A stretch of DNA of 64,000 nucleotides from Euonymus europaeus (lineage: Eukaryota > Streptophyta > Magnoliopsida > Celastrales > Celastraceae), in the NCBI GenBank assembly GCA_963580455.1, contig OY756961.1, forward strand, positions 11,265,001-11,329,000, read 5' to 3'. A program made the translations under genes and the position numbers. The notes under the pieces were generated by a model. That model saw only the letters and a list, made by a program, of their open reading frames with translations, did no database searches and was not told where the DNA came from. This document shows positions 1-7,851 of the stretch, piece after piece (position 1 is the first letter of the stretch; every line of letters begins with the position of its first letter).

Positions 1-783
1 ATTTCTTCCTCTCGTAGAAAATTGCTGGGAATCCTCACTCAAATCTTCAAATAATTCCATTGCTTCCTCACTACTCTTACGCATCAGAACACCATTACAT
101 GCTGAGTCCACTTTCATTCGATTAGCCTCATTTAACCCCTCATAAAAATGAAGAACAACGTCGTCCTTGTGCAAATTGTGAGTGGGACATCTAGCCATTC
201 GATTTTTGAAATCCTTCCATGCCTCATAAAATAAATCCCCATCCTTTTGCTGGAAATTCTGGATGTCACGAACAAGTTGTTTAGTCCGATGGGCTGGAAA
301 AAATTCCCTTAAAAGTTTTGTTGCCATCTGCTCCCAAGTACCAATAGATCCTGACTCTATAGCGTTGTACCACATCTTTGCTCCCCCTCTAAGAGTGAAG
401 GGAAAAAGTACCAACTTGAGATTATCAGAAGTTATCCCCGTCATGTGTTGTGTACGACACAAGTCAGTAAAATCCTTCAGATGTTGATGTGGATCCTCGT
501 CAAATCTACCCTCATAGTGCGGCACTGAATTGAGCAATTGAGGTGACAAACTAAAATTAGCCGCCCCTGTAGGTTGGTATGTGATGCAAGATGGTTGGGC
601 TATGTTTTGTGGAATGTAACGGTTCATCATTGGAATTCGGGCAGCAGGAACTTCTACCCCTTCAGCCTCTTGGATCTGTCGATTATTATCTCCCATATTC
701 CTTTGTCGCAGGCCTCTTACAGTCCTCTCAATTTCTGGATCAAACTGCTCCAACGGCTCTTGTCGAGACCGAGTATTGACCAT
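1..783 (-). CDS. gag: gag, N-terminal 261 residues, cut by the window edge
   Basis: This is the 5' part of the gag gene of the unit that continues left of the window. The chosen ATG (base 783) begins MVNTRSRQEP and lies 122 bp inside the PBS; the frame stays open to base 1, ending at residue 261. The visible part contains the whole retrotransposon gag core, roughly residues 85-220, including the KMWYNA and FYEGLNEANRMK blocks. As far as I compared it, the sequence matches the same stretch of the next unit. The zinc knuckle and protease lie beyond the edge. The product would be the capsid/nucleocapsid precursor that packages element RNA in cytoplasmic particles. Confidence 0.85.
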   Translation of the reverse strand, partial: MVNTRSRQEPLEQFDPEIERTVRGLRQRNMGDNNRQIQEAEGVEVPAARIPMMNRYIPQNIAQPSCITYQPTGAANFSLSPQLLNSVPHYEGRFDEDPHQHLKDFTDLCRTQHMTGITSDNLKLVLFPFTLRGGAKMWYNAIESGSIGTWEQMATKLLREFFPAHRTKQLVRDIQNFQQKDGDLFYEAWKDFKNRMARCPTHNLHKDDVVLHFYEGLNEANRMKVDSACNGVLMRKSSEEAMELFEDLSEDSQQFSTRGRN

Positions 784-905
784 GCAACGCACAAAAAATA
801 TTCCAATGCCTGCAAAAATTTGAATTTGTAGTAAGCAAACGCACTTAATTCGAAGATAATTAAAAATAAAAACAATTCCGCTAACAACTAGTAATAACTT
901 AACAG

Positions 906-923
906 TCCCCGGCAACGGCGCCA
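906..923 (-). other. Primer-binding site (tRNA-Asp type) of the left-edge unit
   Basis: On the minus strand this reads TGGCGCCGTTGCCGGGGA, complementary to the 3' end of plant tRNA-Asp (GUC) including the CCA tail. It lies 5 bases inside the LTR end (LTR terminus ...GACCA, then AGTTT, then the PBS). Minus-strand DNA synthesis would be primed here. Use of tRNA-Asp is typical of Athila elements. The tRNA match is from memory, not from a search. Confidence 0.9.
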
Positions 924-928
924 AAACT

Positions 929-2093
929 TGGTCGCTATTTTTAATCACAAATTAAATTCGCAATTAATAATACCAACTGGTTTACCCAAACGCAAGAGTA
1001 CGTGTCGATGACAGTAATTAGTGAATGGGATCGAATCACAAGGACTGTATTAACTACTAGCTATCAAGTCACGTGAACTAAAAAAAACAACTACGAAATT
1101 AAAATCAAACTTTAATTCAAGAGAACTAAATCTAGCTTTGATCTGGCTTGTCGAATACCTCCCCTTATGAACACAGATTAATATGCAAGCACACAATTTT
1201 AAGGATTTAACGCTGTCAGTCAAAAGGCCTTGGTCCAGCTACAGTCAACTAGATTTCCCTAAACAACGATCCTGACTTTGGTCCAGTTGCAAGATCTTTT
1301 CTTATCATAGGCGTCTTGGTTTGGTCTCTCCTAAGAACGTCCTAAAACAAGCATGAGCACTAGGAAATCGACAAACGCACAATCTAGGTTATTATCACCC
1401 AAACGATTATGTTCACTATTCCCGAAACTTGGATCTTATGCAAGCTCTTGTTACTTCGTCAAACACCGGGTCATGGTCAGCCGAATATGTCTGACTAACA
1501 ATACCTAAAATTATGATGTTGATCAGGCATACACAACAATAGGAAATTAACAATCAAATCAGAGAACAAAGAATTAAACCCAGTCTGTTTGTCAATTAAA
1601 TCTGTGAATAAGGTTTTGGTACAAGACTTACCAAACCTAGCTAGAAAATAATTTAGCTATGCATAACAATAATATTAAAATTCAGCATCAAAATCAACAT
1701 TGTTCAATTTCAGTAAGGGAAAAAAGAATTGATTCTCCAACGTGTGCTCTTGATTCTTCTCTCGCCGTATTGCCTTTGATCTTCCTTCTTCCTGTTCTGC
1801 CGTCTCTCCCTGGTAGCTCTATGTATTTTTAATTCCTAGGGTTTCTTCTTTAAGTACCAACCCTCTGATCCAATAAGCCCTTGCCACGTCAGCTTCAAAT
1901 TCCGTAAAGAAATAAAACCGCGTCTTGCAGCCGCCAAGGTCGCAGATTTCACCCAGCTAATTCCCTGTCCATTAAATCTCCAATAAACGTTCCTGAAATA
2001 TAAAACACACACCCAGGGTAGAACTTGTACCAAAATATTGGGCAAAAACTGACTTTTTAACACCAGAATATTAGGTGTTTTTAACACCTAACA
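929..2093 (-). repeat. LTR 1 (1165 bp), shared by the left-edge unit and unit A
   Basis: In element sense the LTR starts TGTTAGGTG at 2093 and ends GACCA at 929, so it has the TG...CA termini. It is followed by a PBS below 929 and preceded by a polypurine tract above 2093, which fixes both ends. It acts as 3' LTR of the unit at 2094-10210 and 5' LTR of the unit running off the left edge. The start carries a 21-base palindrome-like sequence (2071-2091) with 9-bp arms TTAGGTGTT/AACACCTAA. A possible but weak TATA-like AT-rich stretch is at about 1823-1835. I saw no difference from LTRs 2 and 3. Confidence 0.93.
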
Positions 2094-2133
2094 AAATTCC
2101 CCCAAACTAACATGTTGCTTGTCCCCAAGCAAC
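2094..2133 (-). other. Polypurine tract and adjacent hairpin, unit A
   Basis: In element sense the purine-rich AGTTTGGGGGAATTT ends exactly at the LTR start (base 2093), the expected position of the plus-strand primer. Immediately upstream in element sense, at 2114-2133, is a perfect inverted repeat with 8-bp arms (GTTGCTTG/CAAGCAAC) and a 4-base loop. The same purine-plus-hairpin arrangement recurs inside the element near 4750-4792. Confidence 0.8.
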
Positions 2134-2778
2134 AACGAAATCACTCAAAATCCGAGCTCACAATTTAAGAAATCCATGTTTTGATTTTAAAAACAATAGC
2201 CATAGTCTGGACAAACAAGCTCTTCCTTAACATCACCATGAAAAAGTATCCAGCAGGAGTTGCACTTTGTTCACTACTACTCAATATATATATGAATAAT
2301 TCACACCCTCACACCGATTCACACCAATTTCATGTATATGTTTGTTTCTTTTTCACTCAAGTGTTTGAAGGTTAGTGTTTCTCTCATATGGATGCATTAA
2401 CTGCAGCCATAAGCCTGCATGTAAACCAATACAACTACCCACTTCTAATGTGCTCCACATAGCAAAAGGAGTTGTACTTTTAAACATGGCAAAAAGGATT
2501 GGCTTAAACAAATTAGGAAAGCTAAACCAAATAGTTAATTAGAATGTCCACAGTCCAGAAAATTAGGCTATAAAAGTAGCAAAGGCAGACAAGCATAGGT
2601 GAATAAAAGGCAGTGAAACCATGCATCAAACATGTACGAAAATTAAAACAAATTGGGCAGCCAATAGGAGACTATCCTATGTCTCTAACTAGGCACCAAA
2701 ATTTGCTGCCCCCATCTGTTTATTTATTTTCTTCACTCCTCATGGCAAAGTCCAATCCTGGATAAGGTCAAACATCTC
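2104..2778 (-). other. Non-coding 3' spacer between downstream ORF and PPT, unit A
   Basis: About 675 bp lie between the stop of the 409-residue ORF and the polypurine tract. It is AT-rich with short dinucleotide runs such as TATATATA near 2285. I see no conserved coding frame: short open frames on either strand lack recognisable motifs and the sequence is simply repeated in each unit. It is probably the untranslated 3' part of the element transcript. Confidence 0.6.
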
Positions 2779-4008
2779 CTACTGCTTGGCTTCATAACGC
2801 TGCTGGAACTCCTTCATATCCTGCAACATTCCATCAACATTGCCCTGCATCCCATCCACAACAGTAACTAGTTTGTCCAGCTGCCCCATCATCTCGTCTT
2901 GCACCAATTTAGCTTGCTCAAAACCAGTACCAAACACAGCTAACTTATCCTCCACAGCCTTCAATCTCTCAGCTAACTCACCCACCTGCTCACCTGAACT
3001 CTCCTTTACCACTGTACCACTCGAACCAGCCCCATCTCTACTAATGGCCTTCTGCTGCTGCCTTACCAATTGCACTTCACTTCTCTCCCACCAAGTTCTA
3101 TTGAGAGGAGCCTTTCTCTTCTCAGTTGTATCTAATGGCTCAGGCTCAATCCCCTCACTTAAACAAATAGAAGTAATCAGTACTCCAAACGGCAGAATCT
3201 GCCCCACATTCTTCGCAACCTTCACCCTTACAATATGATCATAAATCGTGGCAGCCATACAAAAGTTTAATTTGCACACAATGGCATACATCAGGTAGCA
3301 TGTTTTAGCATTCACAGTGGACATATGAGACACAGGAATGACATTCCGAGACACAATCTGAGCTAACAACCTATATGGCTGCAATAATTCCACATATGCA
3401 ACACAGTTCTTACTCACATCCATCTCCTCCCTACCAGTCAACAAATCAACCACCACACTCCATTCGGGCCAAACCACTCCAGTGTCAGCAGTACCAAAAT
3501 CCCTAAACCTATAGCTAGGCTTCTTAACTGGGTCTGGCAGTTTTAAAACAGTACTCACTTTCCTTGCATTAAAGAAAAACTGCCTACCCCTGACATAGGC
3601 AATGCAATGGTTCTCATTCACCACTAAATTAGCATAAAATTCATGGGTTAAATTCACATTAGCTACCCCTGGCACTAAGGCAATGGAAAGCCACTTCATC
3701 TCTTCTAAAACTGAATACCAACTCACCTGGGTGAAATCAGCAATTGCCACATGCCGTTCTACATGTAACCCCCTATTCTTCCATACCTCCTCATACTCTG
3801 TCTGAGCCTCTGGGGTCACAAATCGCTCTATCACAGCGTCTTCATCACTCGGGCTCCCTGGAATTTCCACTTCTTTCTCCTTCTCCTTACCCTTGATAGC
3901 TGCTACCTTCTTCCTCTTTGAGCTTCTTGTTGACATTATTGAGTTATGCAGCAACAAGGCAGAGAACTGCTTCTGGGCAGGAAAGAAGAACTCACAAAAC
4001 CTACGCAA
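2779..4008 (-). CDS. Downstream ORF (ORF3) with plant-transposon-type domain, unit A
   Basis: An intact 409-residue ORF lies after integrase in the same sense, the position where Athila elements carry a third ORF, often called env-like. The first ATG (4008) gives a 24-residue extension; the second Met (base 3936, MSTRSSKRKK) is an equally likely start. Residues 28-47 are very basic and could be a nuclear localisation signal. Residues 65-285 (FVTPEAQ, EFYANLVV, YVRGRQFFFNARKV, LPFGVLITSICL) resemble, from memory, the putative plant transposon protein domain found in many Athila ORFs. Residues 340-405 look like a coiled coil. I see no signal peptide, convincing membrane span or furin-like site, so an envelope role is not supported. 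Function is unknown. Confidence 0.75.
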   Translation of the reverse strand: MRRFCEFFFPAQKQFSALLLHNSIMSTRSSKRKKVAAIKGKEKEKEVEIPGSPSDEDAVIERFVTPEAQTEYEEVWKNRGLHVERHVAIADFTQVSWYSVLEEMKWLSIALVPGVANVNLTHEFYANLVVNENHCIAYVRGRQFFFNARKVSTVLKLPDPVKKPSYRFRDFGTADTGVVWPEWSVVVDLLTGREEMDVSKNCVAYVELLQPYRLLAQIVSRNVIPVSHMSTVNAKTCYLMYAIVCKLNFCMAATIYDHIVRVKVAKNVGQILPFGVLITSICLSEGIEPEPLDTTEKRKAPLNRTWWERSEVQLVRQQQKAISRDGAGSSGTVVKESSGEQVGELAERLKAVEDKLAVFGTGFEQAKLVQDEMMGQLDKLVTVVDGMQGNVDGMLQDMKEFQQRYEAKQ

Positions 4009-4941
4009 AGTGGAGCCCTAATCCCCTTTAAACCCTTATTTCATTTTGGGCTGGGCCTGATAACTTCGTAATCTGCGGCTGCCCAAGGTGCAGTTGAAGT
4101 CGCAAAAGTTTTTTTTTTTTTTTTTTTTTTCTTGCACCTGTGTTACCCGATTCTTGCAGCCGCCAGAAGCCTGCATTTTTCTTCAAAAGCACTTAATTCA
4201 ACTGGGCACTCTTCGTATTAATCTTAACTTTTTTTTTTTTTTTCAACCCCATACACCTCAAACCTTCTCAGTCACTACCCAACTTCTCTACTAAACAACC
4301 CCTCTAAAATCCCCTATTGGCATTCCATTTATTCCAAACAACCGACATGCATGACACATGCAAGGAAGGATATGGAGGTAGGTTATAAGGGTCACATACA
4401 CATGGGGTAAAATTCATGAAAATGGGATCACATAAATATGGGCGTCGTGGGTGGTCAAAAAGGGGATGAGAGATACCTTCATCACACACATGAAACAACA
4501 TTAGAGCAGTTTTTCGTGTATGGTATCATGCAAGTTCTAGCTAAACAGCTTCATGACATCCATTCACACAAAATCTCTGAAGGCTCCTCACATGGGTTAT
4601 TCTTGGTGTGCAATTATTATATATATCGAGCATCCCTTCATCACAAATAAATGTGCACACTGCGCATACTAGCTACTAGAACATGGCAAGAAAAATCAAC
4701 ACTTGTAGGCCATAGAAAACATTGGAAAACACAGCGCAAAAATTTCAAAAAATTCCCCTCCCCCAAACTAAAATCAACATTGTCCTCAATGTAAAAAGAA
4801 ATTGCAATAGTAGAAACAATAATAACATAAAGGAAAAAGGGAAAAGAAACTTAGCTTGCAGAAATAGATGCTCCTCCACATGGGTTACCTCCCATGAAGT
4901 GCTGAATTTAATGTCGTCAACCGGACGTAGTCATAGACTGG
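4009..4941 (-). other. Spacer between integrase and ORF3, unit A
   Basis: This 933-bp non-coding stretch contains a 22-base T run (4109-4130) and a 15-base T run (4229-4243), both A runs in element sense, and an internal polypurine tract at 4750-4769. The T runs differ in length between units and account for most of the unit-length variation. Short open frames here look accidental. Confidence 0.65.
4750..4792 (-). other. Internal polypurine tract with hairpin, unit A
   Basis: In element sense 4769 to 4750 reads AGTTTGGGGGAGGGGAATTT, nearly the same as the true PPT beside the LTR but with an inserted purine block. Upstream in element sense, at 4777-4792, is an inverted repeat with 6-bp arms (ACATTG/CAATGT) and a 4-base loop. 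By analogy with central PPTs it could prime a second plus strand, or it may mark the old 3' end of a shorter element before the ORF3 region was acquired. Both readings are inference. Equivalent tracts are at 14037-14056 and 23320-23339. Confidence 0.55.
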
Positions 4942-6391
4942 TCAAGCCAAAGATGGCACAAGCGGAACGGCAGCTTCCTGAGGTAGAGGAATGGACTCCC
5001 AGTAAGGTTTAACCCGATGTCCATTAACTTTGAAAGTATATTCAGAATCCAGCTGCTTCAGCTCAAGGGCACCATGAGGAAATACAGCATTCACCACATA
5101 AGGACCATGCCACTTAGAGCGAAGTTTTCCCGGAAAGAGCTTGAGACGGGAATTGTACACAAGAACCTTTTGCCCCACGTGAAAATCACGACGAACCAAT
5201 TTGCGATCATGGTACTTTTTGGCACGCTCTTTATACAACTTAGCATTAGCATAAGCATCCTGACGTAACTCGGCCAATTCATTGAGTTGTAATCGCCGCT
5301 TATCACCAGCTTCTTTCATATCAAAATTCAGCTGTTTAATAGCCCAATAGGCACGATGTTCCAACTCGACTGGCAAGTGACACTCTTTCCCATAAACCAA
5401 GCGGAAAGGTGACATCCCAATAGGTGTCTTATAAGCAGTTCGATACGCCCATAAGGCATCATTTAAACGCTGTGACCAATCTTTCCTAGTGGGATTCACT
5501 GTTTTCTCAAGAATAGTTTTGATCTCGCGATTGCTAATCTCCACTTGTCCGCTCGTTTGAGGATGATATGGAGTACCAACACGATGAGTAATGCCATATT
5601 TTTTCATTAATGCAGCACAAGGGTAATTGTTAAAGTGGCTGCCCCCATCACTTATGATGGCTCTTGGTGTCCCAAACCGAGCAAAAATATTATCCTGTAA
5701 AAACTTCACAACCACTCGATGATCATTAGTACGTGAGGGGGACTGCCTCGACCCACTTGGACACATAATCAACACCTACTAAAATATATTCAAATCCACA
5801 AGAGTTAGGAAAAGGACCCATAAAATCAATTCCCCAAACATCAAACAATTCAATGATTTGAATATTTTGCAATGGCATTTGGTGACGAGTAGAAATATTC
5901 CCAGTCCGCTGACATCTATCACAAGTTTTACAAAAATTCCAAGCATCTTTAAAAATAGTTGGCCAATAAAAACCAGCTTGAAATACCTTAAGTGCAGTCT
6001 TTTTCGCCCCAAAGTGCCCACCACACGCATGAGCATGACAATGCCTCAACACATCCAAGTGCTCATCCTGATCAATACATCGCCGGATCACTTGGTCCGG
6101 ACAAATCTTAAAGAGATATGGGTCATCCCATATATAGTCCTTAGCCCGTGAGATGATGTACTTCCGATCCTGGTAAGACAAATCAGAGGGAAATGTTTTA
6201 GTAACAAGATAGTTTACAATATCAGCATACCATGGAAGTTCGGCAATTGCGAAAAGATGTTCATCTGGAAAAGCTTCATCAATCGGCAACTCATCACTTT
6301 CTTGTGCAGGAAGCAACCGTGAGAGATGGTCAGCCACCACGTTCTCAACTCCCTTTTTGTCTTTTATCTCCAAGTCAAATTCCTGCAACAA
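4942..6391 (-). pseudogene. int: Integrase, frameshifted, unit A
   Basis: This is the integrase part of pol, which would insert element cDNA into chromosomes. Units B and C encode it as one 482-residue frame. Here a run of five G (5737-5741) replaces four, breaking the frame at about residue 218, between the first and second catalytic aspartates. The upstream part (6391-5726) keeps the HHCC zinc-binding module and the first Asp (WGIDF). The rest (to 4942) keeps the second Asp (ISDGG), the Glu (GQVEIS) and the C-terminal GPY module. The extra base is in a homopolymer, so a sequencing error is possible. An in-frame TGA at 6412-6410 also separates this region from RNase H. Confidence 0.9.
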
Positions 6392-6409
6392 AAGAATCCA
6401 ACGTATTAG

Positions 6410-7651
6410 TCAAGGTTTGGCATCCTTTTTGGTCATTAAATACCTGAGAGCAGCATGATCAGTAAACACAACAACTCGTGACCCAATAAGATAGGATCGG
6501 AATTTCTCCAAAGCGAACACAACAGCCAACAACTCTTTTTCTGTGGTCGAGTAGTTTAGTTGTGCGTCATTCAGCGTGCGAGAGGCATAATAGATAGCAT
6601 ATGGAAGCTTATCTTTCCGTTGACCCAAAACAGCCCCCAAAGAGTAATCGCTAGCATCGCACATTAACTCAAAGGGAAGTGTCCAATCTGGAGCTCGCAT
6701 TATGGGTGCTGATGTAAGTGCAGTTTTTAGTTGCTCAAAAGCTACTTGACAGGTGTCTGTCCACTCAAACTCAGCATCCTTGGTAAGCAAAGCACACATT
6801 GGTCTAGATATCTTGGAAAAATCTCTGATAAAACGCCTATAAAAACCAGCGTGTCCCAAAAAACTACGCACACCTTTGACTGTCATTGGTGGAGGTAACT
6901 TCGATATGGTCTCAATCTTGGCTTTGTCAACAGCAATGCCATTGTGAGAAATTAAATGTCCTAATACTATACCCTCCTGCACCATGAAATGACACTTCTC
7001 CCAATTGAGAACAAGGTTGGTTTCCTCACATCTTTCTAGAACCAATCTGAGATGCTCCAAACAATCATCAAAATCCGACCCAAACAAACTGAAGTCATCC
7101 ATGAAAACCTCAATAAATTTCTCGACCATGTCGGAGAAAATACTCATCATACACCTCTGGAATGTGGCTGGTGCATTGCATAACCCAAAAGGCATACGAC
7201 GATATGCAAAGGTGCCATATGGACAGGTAAATGTAGTCTTCTCTTGGTCCTCAGGCGCAATAGCTATCTGGTTGTAACCGCTATACCCATCCAGAAAGCA
7301 ATAGTGGCTATACCCTGCCAACCTCTCCAACATCTGATCAATGAAAGGCAGAGGAAAATGATCCTTCCTTGTTGCCGAATTCAATTTCCGATAATCAATA
7401 CACACTCTCCATCCTGTAGTCATCCTTGTGGGTATCAATTCATTATCTGCATTCTGCACCACAGTAATTCCACTCTTCTTGGGCACAACATGAATTGGAC
7501 TCACCCACTTACTATCAGAAATTGGGTAGATCACACCCACATCTAACAACTTCAGAATTTCCGCTTTCACCACATCCTTCATGTGCGGATTTAATCTTCT
7601 TTGTGCCTCTCTAGTTGGTTTTGCGTCATTCTCCAAAAAAATCTGATGCAT
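6410..7651 (-). CDS. pol: Reverse transcriptase / RNase H segment of pol, unit A
   Basis: The 413-residue open segment copies element RNA to DNA and removes the RNA strand. RT motifs in order: VSPIHVVPKKSG (49-61), RVCIDYRKLN (82-91), FLDGYSGYNQI with catalytic Asp121, RRMPFGLCNAPATFQ (151-165), and the FMDD box with Asp185/Asp186. RNase H follows, with Asp332 (CDASD), the TEKEL Glu371 region and Asp398 (FTDH). The segment starts at an internal Met only because a TAG lies upstream (7693-7691). It ends at a TGA after DAKP (6412-6410), beyond which the same frame continues into integrase. It is therefore a fragment of one long pol frame. Glu328 here is Gln in the other two units. Confidence 0.9.
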   Translation of the reverse strand: MHQIFLENDAKPTREAQRRLNPHMKDVVKAEILKLLDVGVIYPISDSKWVSPIHVVPKKSGITVVQNADNELIPTRMTTGWRVCIDYRKLNSATRKDHFPLPFIDQMLERLAGYSHYCFLDGYSGYNQIAIAPEDQEKTTFTCPYGTFAYRRMPFGLCNAPATFQRCMMSIFSDMVEKFIEVFMDDFSLFGSDFDDCLEHLRLVLERCEETNLVLNWEKCHFMVQEGIVLGHLISHNGIAVDKAKIETISKLPPPMTVKGVRSFLGHAGFYRRFIRDFSKISRPMCALLTKDAEFEWTDTCQVAFEQLKTALTSAPIMRAPDWTLPFELMCDASDYSLGAVLGQRKDKLPYAIYYASRTLNDAQLNYSTTEKELLAVVFALEKFRSYLIGSRVVVFTDHAALRYLMTKKDAKP

Positions 7652-7851
7652 ACACCTAGTGGGGCTGATCCCTTTTATGTCTGCAATTGTCTATCCCAAA
7701 GCTGTCTTGTGCCTCCTCAAAATTCGAAGTAATTTCTCCTCCTCCCCCAAACTTAAATTGGCAGCCACTATTACGGGTAGGGACTCATTGTCCTCCAAGT
7801 AGATATACTTCAAATGGCTTGGCAACTGTTTCAATTCCAAAGTTGGGGCTT
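7652..7851 (-). pseudogene. Broken protease-RT junction of pol, unit A
   Basis: The pol frame can be followed back from RT to the end of protease (APTLELKQLPSHLKYIYLED... and EEEKLLRILRRHKTALG). It is interrupted by TAG at 7693-7691, where related elements usually have Trp before TIADIKGISP. It joins gag-protease in a different frame (-1 relative to gag). The pol frame has its own stop only a few codons upstream of the gag stop, leaving almost no overlap. A one-base loss fits better than programmed frameshifting. Units B and C have the same arrangement. Confidence 0.8.

Noticed and set aside
4109..4130. Poly-T as the poly(A) tail of an inserted retrogene or LINE
   Set aside because: It occurs at the same place in every unit, has no flanking target duplication that I could see and no adjacent retrogene. 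It behaves as a length-variable homopolymer of the element.
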